Part shown: piece after piece, positions 21,746 through 32,235 of the stretch
How positions within the stretch are numbered: position 1 is the stretch's first letter
Layout of the letters: the number at the start of each line of letters is the position of its first letter
Assembly: GCA_958510875.1 (NCBI GenBank)
Contig: OY294068.1
Span: 33,770,297 to 33,834,296 of the forward strand
Direction of reading: 5' to 3'
Length of the DNA stretch: 64,000 bases
Origin: Endomychus coccineus
Taxonomy: Eukaryota; Arthropoda; Insecta; Coleoptera; Endomychidae
Program-made: the position numbers and the translations under genes
The notes under the pieces: generated by a model
Database searches by the model: none
What the model saw: only the letters and a program-made list of their open reading frames with translations
What the model was told of the DNA's origin: nothing

Positions 21746-23340
21746 GTTTATTCGACACACAGTTGTGGATACTTTATGAAAATAACACTAACACATTTAG
21801 TGTATCAATCTAGTGAGAACAAGGTATCATGCATAAAATTCGAATCATACATACGGAACAACCTGTGCTTTATTACCGGAAATAAAGCATGCTTACCGTT
21901 GTGTACTATATACTTCCCACAACTTCTTCGTTCTGATAATCTCATTGTTGTGCGAAACGATCGTAAACAACTTTTGATTCCGTTTGAATTTTCCTCAACA
22001 ATTCGGATATTACATCCCTCTAGCTTGTCTGATGCGGAACAGAATGAAACCAACAAACATTGTCTACTCGTTATCTCCTGCTTTTAATTAGCCTAACAAA
22101 GACTCACTAATATTAAAATTTGATCGATTCTGAAAGCTATTCATCAACATACAAACTCAGGAATATTTAGATTGTGTCGGTATAAAGTAGACATGAGCCC
22201 GAGAAGAATCTGCTCGTGTATTATCATCATCTGAGATTAAAGCCGAGGTTTGAAGAGTGAAGGAACGTCGAGAGGAAGCATGAGAGAGCAGTGGTCCAGA
22301 ATACACAAGTCTCATTAGCGAGCTTAATAGCAGCCAGCAGCGCAATCATTGTTGCATTGATGATTCCTAAAATAATGCACGAGCACGTCCTAATTATTCC
22401 GTAGGGTTAATAATATCCATGTTAAACAGCGCTGATTCGGCGTCACCATCTATGCCCTATCGTACTAGACCCATCGACAATGGCACGTCGATAAAATCTA
22501 ATTTTTGAAATAATGCGACAGCGCGCCCTTTTCATGACATTAACGGCGATGATAAGCGAAGCTGATTCCACATTATGTATTTTGTACAATGTAGTAATTC
22601 AATAAACGGTGATACCAGTATTATACTTCATAGGTAGTATTCGGCGAATGCAATTTTATTCATCAACTAGACATAGTCCAGTCAAATTAGGTTTGTAAAC
22701 AAGAATCGATTGCAACGGTTCCAAATTTGTCATGCTGCTAGTTGGAAGCATGGCGAACAAGAAAAAAATTGTTCCCAGAAAATCGAGTGATGGCACCGAA
22801 CCCTTTTTGATTTCAAAAGAAGTTTTTTGCTATTATCTTGAAAAGGTTTATCAAAAACTGTTGTCAACAGGGTGAAAGTTAATTCAATTCCTTGAAAAAA
22901 TGGACCTGAGTAATGCCTTCCTGAATTCGCTGGTTTTCTCAGAAAAAGTGATTGATCTCCGACATCAAATTTCAGGCACGCGTTTTCCCACCGCTGTAAG
23001 TTCCGGCGATGCCGAGAGGAAGTCGAACTTCAGATTTGTCATAAATTTGCTAAAAATGACTTTCTCATGCAAATATAACATTTGGGTATCTGAGTAGAGA
23101 AGACCGGGTCTGGTTGGCACATGGGTTGGTTGACGCAACTTCAGTTTTACCAATTTTAAGACACTCTGGCGTCGATTCCCAGCGTCACGATAGAAACGAT
23201 AATGCGCGCTCACCCCACTTGGAACTAGATCTCTATCAGTGATCACATATCTGTGACCAACGAATAAGTTTCACTGTAATTTTATTCATTTTAGTGAATG
23301 GCGCAGCGCCAACCTGCTCCCCATTGGTAATATGAATGTT
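21746..23340. other. No recognisable gene; one 123-codon ORF
   Basis: ORF 21716-22087 (plus) starts inside the PLE motif and has no recognisable domain. 22140-22560 is slightly GC-richer and carries a minus ORF (22157-22345) of unknown nature. The ORFs around 22900-23250 are unassigned, although 22747-23100 may be part of the transposon that carries the transposase remnant at 23344. Confidence 0.4.
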
Positions 23341-23343
23341 TTT

Positions 23344-24590
23344 TAGTGATTATTTTTCAAATCATTTCTTATTCCAGGTTCAAAAAATTCACTGAAGGAG
23401 TATTTGAAACAATCTTCAGATATATTCCATAGATTATCTGCTAAGCAGGTCCGCAAACTTGCATATGAGTATTTACAGAATTTGGGCCTGAAGTACTCTT
23501 GAAACCCCAACAAAGGTTCAGGTGCAGACTGGTTTTCCATATTTATGAAGAGGAATCCGAGATTAAAAATACGATCACCAGTCGTTCTTCAAAGGCTCAA
23601 CATTCCTCCTGGAGACATATATAACATGAATGAGACAGGAGTCACAACTACTCAGAGACTTGAGAAAAGGTTACAAGCAAGTGGGTAGAAAGAGACTCGC
23701 TCGTAACCATTATTGCTGCGGGAGTTTCTACCCTTGGAGCTAGCATTCTACCATATTTTATATTTCCAAGGGTCAATTTTCGAGATTATTTTTCTAATGA
23801 AGGTCCCATTAGCATTGCGAGAGAAATAAATCCTTCTGGCTGGATGACAGATAATCATTTTGTAGACTTCTTGAAGCATTTTATAGAACACAAATGTTCA
23901 AAAGAAGAGGTAGTTCTCCTTTTATTAGACAACCATTCATCGCATTTGTCCATTTCTGGACTGGATTCATGGAAAGGACAATGGCTCAATGCTGTTGATA
24001 TTCTCGCCACACACCTCACACAAAGTTCAGCCCCTGGACGTTTTTGGCACATTCAAAAATATATCAATAGTGCTTCTGATGCTTGGGTTACAAACAATCC
24101 TGGAAGAACATATATATAAACGATATTTCGCAAATTGTAAAAACATCATTTTCAATTACTGTAGCTCCGAATAATATTCTCTCTAGATTCAGGGTTAGTG
24201 GCATTAGTCCCTTTAATAGAAATATTTTCCAGGAGCATGAATTCCTTGCTGCATATTCTACTGATATGACTAAAAAAGTAATGGATAAAAAGTGTACAAA
24301 CATAAGCGAGATGGAGAAATCGTGATTGAAGAAGGCAATAGTTCGAAAGTGAAGTTGAGAAAGGTAATAATGGAACAGATAAAATGAAAAATAAAAATGC
24401 TGGACAAATCACAATCTTGGAAAATATTGCCATAAATAAAACACCCGAAGCTGTGTTTTCGTGTAGTGGGAGTTATGAAAGTGTCTCGGAGAAATTTCGT
24501 CCTTTGCCTAGAACAACAATAACGAAGGACGATAGTACATCAAGAAAGTCAGCGATTGTAACAGAAGAAGAGTTAGAAAGATAACAGTCA
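23344..24590 (+). pseudogene. pogo/Tigger-type (Jerky-like) transposase pseudogene
   Basis: Blocks in order: LKEYLKQSSDIFHRLSAKQV and VRKLAYEYLQNLGLKY (about 23390-23500), GADWFSIFMKRNPRLKIRSP (23520-23580), LNIPPGDIYNMNETGVTT (23600-23650), then PYFIFPRVNFRDYF and GWMTDNHFVDFLKHFIEH (23750-23890), VVLLLLDNHSSHLS (23910-23950), HTSHKVQPLDV (24010-24040), RVSGISPFNRNIFQEHEFLA (24190-24250) and a Ser/Lys-rich tail ending at 24584. The first catalytic Asp is Asn (NETG for DETG); the other two (LLLDNHSSH and QPLDV) remain. Frameshifts and stops occur at about 23500, 23685 and 24115. A DDE transposase of this group cuts and pastes at TA; this copy is dead. The DNA-binding N-terminus is not recognised. 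Confidence 0.86.
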
Positions 24591-24869
24591 AATAAGGTTT
24601 CGTAGACAAAAAAGGGTGAGGTTAGACGCATTTCCAGTGGAAATTTTGCACCAGAGAAGGAAACAGAACGTCTATTCTATCATTTATTGACTTCTAATAG
24701 AGTCTGACATCTTTTTTCCATTACACCATGAACTTTCAACATGTCCTCTGGGTGGGACAATTTAACAACGCGATCTGTAAAGCTGTTTTCTTATAACTTG
24801 TTGGTGCAACTGAATTAAAGTAAAGATATCGTTGAGGCCAAACTTCTTCAGTGCTTCACGATGGTTTCG
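24591..24869. other. Transposon tail or intergenic, nothing further seen
   Basis: May include the 3' end of the Tigger-type element, but I could not pair terminal repeats. Confidence 0.35.
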
Positions 24870-24985
24870 AACATTTTAACGTCTTCTGATGATGGTCGGG
24901 AGACCGAAACGTACGTAAAGACATAAAATAATGAGCATATGTGATAGTGTGACCTATTTTCCAAAAATTTATATGTAATTCTCGA
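24870..24985 (+). mobile_element. PLE terminal-repeat end
   Basis: The 3' part of the PLE terminal repeat: hammerhead-like motif at 24881, then ATAATGAGCATATGTGATAGT and GTGACCTATTTTCC, also present after the motifs at 37245 and 58197. Truncated at the left. Confidence 0.7.
24881..24922 (+). ncRNA. Hammerhead-ribozyme-like motif (PLE type), best copy
   Basis: In 42 nt: helix I GTCTT (24881-24885) pairs with AAGAC (24918-24922); core CTGATGA (24886-24892); helix II GGTC (24894-24897) pairs with GACC (24902-24905) around loop GGGA; then GAAA (24906-24909); a minimal helix III CG-TA-CG (24910-24915); and cleavage triplet GTA ending at 24917. The only departure from a canonical type I hammerhead is one extra T (24893) between the core and helix II, plus the very short helix III. 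PLEs are known to carry minimal hammerheads in their terminal repeats. Confidence 0.7.
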
Positions 24986-26070
24986 TTAGAATCTTCCTAT
25001 AACTGATATTATGGTTATTCAGATTGTGCTATTTTTCTTCAGTCATAAATATATTCCTAGTAATTTAGTGTCAGCGTAATATTCGGGATTGTTTGAGATG
25101 TATCCACAATTCTTACATTATGACAGCTTGTTAGAATCCAAGTTAGAATTAACCACTCATTCATGAGAGGTTTAGTATTCAACATGACATTATGTTTCAT
25201 CTATTAGACTAATTCCTACTAAAACGTTCGACGCTAACAATCTTCCATTCAAAATGGCAAACTGTATGCGAACTCTCTTGGAGGTTAGGGTCATGAATAC
25301 AAAAATGCACTTCCGTATGATAATACCAACTCAAACGATGAAGGTGAATATCTTAAAGTGCGCACATTTTCTTTCCTTAGTTCTTGTAAAGTAGTAAGTC
25401 GTTTCTCATGGAACCGAACATGCTCATTTAGAAGCACATATTTCTCACGGGAATAATTGAAACTTTCCACTATACCTACCTATATTGTAAGCTTGAAAGT
25501 TGGAGAGGACTTCTTTCTTTTTTATCTCATTAAGTTAATGAGTTTCGTGGATTTCAAGTAAGCATTTCGAGCGAAAGCAGCGGTGCCTCTGTTGTTTTTT
25601 TAGCTTTCTGTTCATAAAATCGATATCAACTCTACTTAAATTCCATGAATTAATTTCGTAACCGTAGTTAAATGTTAATTAATCTTATAAACAGTGAACT
25701 ATAATCTTGGTCGGAGGCTCCCCCAGTGTTGAATTATTGAATTGCCTTTGTAATAATATTTCAGAAGGGAGAACATGAAGAGTATGGAGAAGCCACTGTT
25801 TTCTATGATGGTATTTTATTTCGTCATTACTTCCCTCGTTAAAGGAACGAATTACTTTTGCATTTTTTTATTGTTTTCTCAACTTCAAAGAACGAGATGC
25901 ATAACTAGGTGATTGAAAACAAATTACACATAAATGTTGGACATTTGTAGCCAGTATCATAAGAAATAATGGTGTGAAATATTCCTCCTGATGATGATTC
26001 TTCAATAATTTTTCCTTTTGTAGAACGTATTTGAGATCAAACATATAAAATAACCAGTATATAAACTACT
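24986..26070. other. No recognisable feature
   Basis: AT-rich; no ORF above 60 codons, no repeat with other parts of the window noticed. Confidence 0.5.
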
Positions 26071-26071
26071 A

Positions 26072-27982
26072 GTGGAGTAAATCTGGCGAGAAAAAAGGCA
26101 AGGTTGGCGAAAATTGTACGATGCTTAGCGACCCGGTGGAAAGTGTTTGTTAGGGTACCAATAACAACCCGCTGAAATTTATATTTTTCAAAGTGGGTGC
26201 AACCCCCTCTTTTTAGGCCAAAAGGTTTTTTTAAAAGGTCATTTTTAAGGGTAGTTTAACAAAAAAAAATCAATATCTGTGGTTGTATTGAAAATTAAGC
26301 AACCAAAGTAGAACCCTTTTATTGTCAATGTCCAAGGAACTTCCAGTCTAAATTTCAAATTGATCCGGCCTCCCCCCCTCCCCGTAATAGATATATATAT
26401 ATATACTCATATATGCAAGGAATCTTGCGTAACGGCTAACTCAATCATTTCTGAACCGATTTGGCTGAAATTTGGACTGAAGATAGATGTTATGGTCTCA
26501 AAACTACCCTCTAGATTTCAAGTGAAAATATTGGATGATTTTCCAGAAATTCAACTTTAGGTCAATTTTTTATTTATTTTTCAAATTAAGATATCTCATG
26601 TCATTCACATCCGATCTGGATCTGCTTTACGGGAAAATGTAGGTATTTGCATATAGTTTTATGCCATGAAACTCATTTTTTTATTTTTTTTTTCCAACCT
26701 ATATTGGCAATTTTATTTTCGGTATTAATATCCCCAAAACTTGTGTCAAATTAATTAATTTGAAGTTTCTAAAATTAAAATTACACGAATCTTGTGAGGC
26801 TCAGAAGTTGATAGCGCTCTAGGCTCCGGGATTTTCACGTGGCCTATCGAAATTAGAAGGTTCAAATTGTATAAAAACACAATTGCATGAACGCTAGACA
26901 TCCTATGTAATTAGCTACGAACGTAATCATTTTGACGTTTCGCTCGAGAAGCTCGCTACGTGTCAGTTAGAGTTTATACATTTTACCTCGGTCTTGTTAT
27001 GTTGGGGCCGTTTCGTGCCCCGTGCGGGCGACGCCAGTTGTAATAAAGTATTTTCGGCTGTAGGCCGCTAGCTTTCACCCGCTTCAGGTATATTTTAGTA
27101 GCTAGAAAATCCCCTTTGGTAAGTCGCACGTCAGACGCGCATAGCTGAGACTTGAGAGTACCTGTTTCTATTTTGATTAAAGTTTCCTATTTAATGGACA
27201 TTTATCGAAAAAGAAGGGCCGTCGGGCACGGTCCTGTACCTTATCCAACTACATGGAGCGAAAACGGCACGCGAAAAGCCGTATTAGGTACAACCAGTTT
27301 GCCCTTTTCTAACTCGCCAGCTATGCGTTCCTCACCTCCCTCATTCGATTTATTTCAAATTAACCAAGATAGCCAATATAGACCGGAAAAAAAAATTATT
27401 GAAAAATGAGTGCCATGACATAAAACTGTATGCGAATACCCACATTTTCTCGCAGAGCAGATCCCAATCGGATGTAAATGACATGAGATATCTTAATTTG
27501 AAAAATAACTTAAAAATTGACTTGAAGTTGAATTTCTGAAAAACTATCCAATATTTTCACTTGACATTCAAAGGGTACTTTTGTGACAATAACACCTATC
27601 TTCAATCCGAATTTAAGCCAAATCGATTGGAAAATGACCGAGTTAGCCGTTACGTAAGATTCCTTGTATATATGAATATACTATATAGATCTATAACGTG
27701 GAGGGGGGAGGTCGGATCAACTTGAAATTTGGACTGGGAGTTCCTTGGACATTGACAATAAAAGGATTCTACTATGGTTTCTTAATTTTCAATACAACCA
27801 GAGATATTAATTGTTTTTTGCTAAACTACCCTTAAAAATGTCAAAAAATCCCTTTTTGGCCAAAAAAAAATGGTTTCACCCACTTTGGGAAATATGAATT
27901 TCAGGGGGTTGTTATTGGTACCACAACAAACATTTTCACTGGGTCGCTAAGCATCGACAACCATTTGCCAGATTTACTCCAC
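26072..27982. mobile_element. Fold-back element with arms of about 620 bp (family N)
   Basis: Termini GTGGAGTAAATCTGGC (26072) and its exact reverse complement (ending 27982) are flanked by TA on both sides. The arms run to about 26715 and back from about 27365; they share, in inverted order, blocks such as GCTTAGCGACCCGGTG/CAGTG, GTACCAATAACAACCCC and CAATGTCCAAGGAACT. The arms are imperfect (about 10-15 percent difference by eye). The central 650 bp carries a GC-rich block (26800-27310) that is the inverse of the middle of family M. There is no transposase; the 85-codon ORF at 27152-27409 spans part of the core without a known domain. Confidence 0.85.
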
Positions 27983-28135
27983 TATACATCAACGGAATGT
28001 TTTGAGCATAACATGGAATTGAGAAAAAATCAAATACTATATTATTTAATTTACCCGGACACACCTTCTCTGAGAGAACTAGAGCGAGTGCAGAACAATC
28101 TTTGATTAGACAAGAGCCAACCTGTGGCATTTCTC

Positions 28136-28515
28136 ATGCCACAGCAAAATCTGTAATCCAAAAATGGCTCGAGATAGATCACCGTACCAACTGGAGGGAA
28201 CTGTCACGTATGTCGCACTGCAAGCGACTAATGAGAGATCTATAACAGTAACGAGTGAAGAATCTACTGATGTTTAGCAGATAAGAAATACGTAATCTTG
28301 TTGCAACAAACGTCTCTGCACGATGGGTCTGGTAGATCAGCCCACATGCAGGGGTTGCGGCGTGGAAGAAGATACACTCATGCATGTGCTGTGTCAGCGC
28401 GCGGCAAACGCGATTGGTCGTCAGACATACCTCGGAAACGATGAAACTACACTCGAGGAAATCAGAAGTATCCCCTACATCAGCCTACTGAATTTCATAG
28501 AACACACTAACTGAT
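28136..28515 (+). pseudogene. LINE ORF2 C-terminus with CCHC zinc motif
   Basis: This encodes TKSVIQKWLEIDHRTNWREL and a KRLMRDL block (28136-28240), then, after frame changes, MGLVDQPTCRGCGVEEDTLM (28323 on), with C-x2-C-x8-H-x4-C spacing as in the zinc finger C-terminal to RNase H in R1/LOA/I-type elements. It closes with a short tail and stop at 28514. It may bind target DNA or RNA. It abuts the right end of element N, and no RT or RNase H lies upstream. A sequel of the domain seen at 6962-7240 and 49000. Confidence 0.72.
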
Positions 28516-28699
28516 GAGGAGATTGTAATATGTCAGGACACAATAGGACCCTAATGACCGCAGACCTCTTTCTGAGAAGCAGAATCAACCTCACGGGGGA
28601 GGGTTTTAGTAGATAAAAATCCGATACACCTGGGGGACACGGGCCTGCGCAAAAGATTTCTCCTCCTCTACGCAAAAAAAGGGTCTTCGATATAAATTT

Positions 28700-29475
28700 T
28701 CCTCCAAACACTTCGTTCCTGAGGTACTGGATATTTTGTGAAATTATCAAATTTTCTTCATTATCTTCTAAACGTATGAAAATGTTCAGTTCAAACTTGC
28801 TACACTTCAGTTTCAATGACAACAAGTTGAATTTTGTTTGCATTAAACTCTACTAGATTATGAGATCCCCATTTCAAAACCTTTGCCAGATCTCTATTAA
28901 TTGTGGTAACCTATCTCCGCCTCGATCCTCTGGCTTCATTGCATGGTGAAATGACACTAGATAAGAAAACGGTATGAAGTGTACATCATCTGCAAAGTTG
29001 TGTGAGGGACACGTGGTTACTTTCAGCAGGTCGTTCTTATGGAAAAAGTTGGTCCCAAGGCAGGTCCCTGTTCCAAGACAGATCCCTCTGAAGTACCAGC
29101 GATGATAGCGATTGTATCGGAAGATCCAACCACCACATGGAGAGATCCATTTGAGGGAAAACTCGATAGTAAGCGACAAAGGTGAGGAGGCATCAAACCA
29201 TATGACGGAAGTCTCTCAAGAAGGCATTGGTGCAAGACTCGGTCAAATGCTTTGGAGATATCCAATGCTATAGCTAGAGGTATTGAATGAGCTCGATTTT
29301 AATCACTTTAGAGATCATAGATAATAGTGCAATGGATCTACAATTATCAGGAAGGGTCTTCTTTCTTTTTTTTGGAATTGGTTGCACGCTAGCTGTCTTC
29401 CAGTGTCGGAAAGGGAAAAATTGTGCTACCAAATGGAGGCTTAACGATGTTGGTGATCCACAGATCAGTTGAATA
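28700..29475 (-). pseudogene. CR1/Jockey-type LINE RT, decayed
   Basis: Minus-strand order: a WKTASVQPIPKK block near 29400, NCRSIALLSMISKVI near 29330, MDISKAFDRVLHQCLLERLP (29265 on), GLMPPHLCRLLSSF, an AGTSEGSV remnant of the GVPQGSV motif, HKNDLLKVTTCPSHNFADD (about 29040-28985; catalytic FADD kept) and WGSHNLVEFNANK near 28870. It contains a deletion between ISKVI and the IALDISKAFD block and several frameshifts. It belongs to the same family as 32236-33640. Confidence 0.82.
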
Positions 29476-30330
29476 CATATCTTGAATAGATATCAAAATC
29501 GAATTAGAAATATTCTCATTGTAGATACAGTACGTTTCTCAGTAATTCCCAAGTTCCGTCTGCAAGTATTTCCACCAGTAATGGTCGTATATGAAGTCAA
29601 GATAAATATAAAAATGCAGAATACTACCGCATAAAACGCGTCCCGTTTATATGTTTCCCGAAAGGGCACTTCTCTTTAGGAGACCTCAGTGTACAACAGC
29701 AGTCCTGAAACTTTAAATACGTATCACATTTAAGAATATATTCTCGTCCTGACCGTGAGCGAACATTATTCAATATTCAAGTTGATAAGTGCAAGGTAAA
29801 TAACTGATTGGGTTTAATGAATTTGATTCCAGATCAATACAATTATTTTAAGTTCAAACTTATTGCTATTTTATTATAGCCAGAGCTATTAATTTTGCTA
29901 TAAGCTTTTCAGAAAGGAATGAGAATACCAAACAAATTGATTTTCCCGGGCTACGCATCACACAACACTAAATGTTATCAAAGCTTCAGGCTTTTATATT
30001 TACGTTACTTTACCATATCGCGCAGCAATAAACAATTAACGGTTTAATGGCATTTAAACTTGTTACATGCTGAATTTCGTGACGTTATTTGGTTTTATTC
30101 TGAAAAATGAGATAAAAGACGGTTTAGAGAAGGGCTCTGCTTTGTTCATTTTATTATCATTGACAATAGAAACAATTAGTGCTACAAAGTAGTACCAACA
30201 ACTAGTACTAAGTAGTGCTGAGTATTTTCCGAATATGGTGTGTCAAGTTTATGAATATGAATATGTGCAATAAACAGGAGCGGACTCAATAGATCGACAC
30301 CTCTAGGCATTGGTCGAAATCCGCCGTTTC
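29476..30330. other. No recognisable feature
   Basis: AT-rich, no supported ORF or repeat. Confidence 0.5.
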
Positions 30331-30366
30331 CTTATTCATTCATTCATTCATATCAATCAATCAATC
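30331..30366. repeat. Microsatellite tail of LINE
   Basis: ATTC units then ATCA units directly after the 3' end of the minus-strand LINE. A similar ATCA-type tail follows the copy at 48733, which marks the true 3' terminus of the family. Confidence 0.75.
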
Positions 30367-31790
30367 GAAACGGAGGCGAACATATCCGGAGCACATAAAT
30401 CGCTTGATTGAGTCCATTGTACGCCCCTTGATACAAGAGTCAGCCTAACAGGCCTAAGGCATTGCAGAAGACTAAGATTTTGCACGTACTGATATCTCTT
30501 ATGGCTTCGAGCAGTATATGTGAGAAGCCAGTGCCGGGACATCCACCTATCTCTGTTGTTTAATCACAGGTTTTTCAGAGCACAGATCCGTAGAGCACAG
30601 ACCTCAGCCTGGAAAACGGTTGCTTTGGCACCTAGAGGAACTGAAATTTTCCTTCTAAGAGTACACAAGTGGACTCTGGCTTCGCTATATCCATCCGTGA
30701 ACCACACGCGGAAGCGTCCTGAAGTCTTTGTCCTCCCAGTCGATCCTCTGCGTGTGAGATCGTCTGGTGTTTGAAACTTCACAGCAGGTGCTATCGCATC
30801 CTGCGGGTGCCCAATCCCAGAATTTGCCATGACCGCGAAGCACAGATACACCGACCCACTGGCTCAGACCAGCCAGTCAATACGATGTACCCGCGACCAC
30901 TGTTTTGATATGGAGCTGTCCGTAGACGATCCTCACCATAGCCTCCAGAGCCCTGGTGTAGGCGGTCCTCATAGGCCCCTTTATCCTCACGCAGGCAAGT
31001 CGTTGAGCTTTGCCCAGCGCCAGACGGGACAGAATCGTTTCTGTCGCCGGCCACCACACCACGGCTACGTAGGATATGATTGGGCGGATCATGGCCGTGT
31101 AGATCCAGTGCAGAGCTTGTGGCCGTAGACCCCATATGTTCGCGGAAGCTCTCCTGCATGCCCATAAGAATGCAACGACCTTCTTCGTCCGGGTTTCCAG
31201 GTGCATTTTCCTGCTCACTTCAGCATCGAAGATAACTCCAAGGTACTTCACTGACCCTTTCATGTGCAGGGACCTGCTTGACAGACGAACGTTTGATAAA
31301 AGTCCCAGTTTTCGTTTTCTCGTGAAATAAATCACTTCGGTATTTTCAGGATTCACCTCGAGTCCCTGGCCTTGGAACCAGCGATGGCAAGTGCAGTGTT
31401 CTGGAGCTCGCACAAGGTAGTCGCGTGTTTTTCGAGGGTCACAGCTGCCAAGTCGTCTGCGTAGGCTTGGGCGTAAGACACAGCCTTATTCAACTCGACC
31501 AACAAGCCGTCCACTATCAGACACCAAGAGAGCGGATACAGTACCCTCCCTGAAGGCACCCTTGGGTAGAGTGTGTACATGCGACGCTGCCCTTATGGTG
31601 CGCAGCTATCAGTCTCTGCAAGAACATGGTTTCGATCCACCTGACCAAGGTGTGATCGATTCCGTGTCTCTCCGCAGCATGACACACGGACTCGAAGAAG
31701 GTATTGCCGAACGCCCCTTCGATATCCAGGAAAAGACCTAAGGCGCACTGTCCGAGACTAATAGCTCCTTCGAGATTTATATACATGATG
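30367..31790 (-). pseudogene. RNase H-bearing LINE ORF2 (RT + RNase H + 3' end), 5' truncated
   Basis: Minus-strand order: RT palm (31786-31517: LGLFLDIEGAFGNTFFESVC, RWIETMFLQRLI, QGCLQGG), QGGVLYPLSWCL and YADDLAAV (31580-31353), the thumb (31413-30877: VKYLGVIFDAE, IYTAMIRPIISYVAVVWW), RNase H (30851-30564: VWFTDGYSEARV and LGAKATVFQAEVCAL with the catalytic D and E), and a 3' UTR-like end at 30540-30367. Frame changes at about 31550, 31400 and 30870 and an RNase H cut off near 30560 make it a pseudogene. The region is clearly GC-richer than its surroundings. The 5' side is lost at a Tc1/mariner fragment starting at about 31778. Confidence 0.85.
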
Positions 31791-32235
31791 TCTCAAAATT
31801 GACGCTCGTGCATTTGTGATGGGATTCAAGGGTCCAGAACCAATTGAAAATTAGGATTGGAAACTTTTACGTTTGTCCCTCGCTATAGAGTTATTCATAA
31901 AAAAACAAATATTTAACATTCCAACTTTAAACTTTATTAAATCTTAAAGACTAATAATATTGAAAACAAGTTATTGTACACATCTACTGTCACAAAATAT
32001 GTTACCTCCCACTTTAAGGCAAACAGTCGCACGATTCATCATTGAAGCACTCGTTGTAGCACATTATCGTGTATTAACTTCACAGCAGCGTGATTACGAG
32101 CTTCCTCATCTTCAGATTTCAAAATAGGTTTGCGGTAAACTTGTTTTCCTAAATATCCCAAGAAAAAGTAGTCTAATGAATTCAGACCCGTTGACTTGGG
32201 AGGCCCACCTCTTCCATTCCAACTCTCAGCGAAGT
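31778..32235 (-). pseudogene. Tc1/mariner-like transposase C-terminal fragment
   Basis: The minus strand of about 32225-32010 encodes WNGRGGPPKSTGLNSLDYFF and LGYLGKQVYRKP followed by a helix-rich tail. This aligns with the last catalytic block (WIGRxGPI...RSPDLTPLDFFLWG) of IS630/Tc1-like transposases, with the final Asp (SLDYF) kept. The 3' noncoding part runs to about 31778, where a TACATGATGTCTCAAAATT end abuts LINE sequence at a TA. The rest of the transposon is missing and LINE sequence begins at about 32236. Confidence 0.72.

Noticed and set aside
21716..22087. 123-codon ORF as a host gene
   Set aside because: It starts inside a PLE repeat motif, has no recognisable domain and no supporting splice or promoter pattern.
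23344..24590. Domesticated Jerky-like host gene
   Set aside because: Frameshifts and in-frame stops throughout, with no convincing intron that would remove them.
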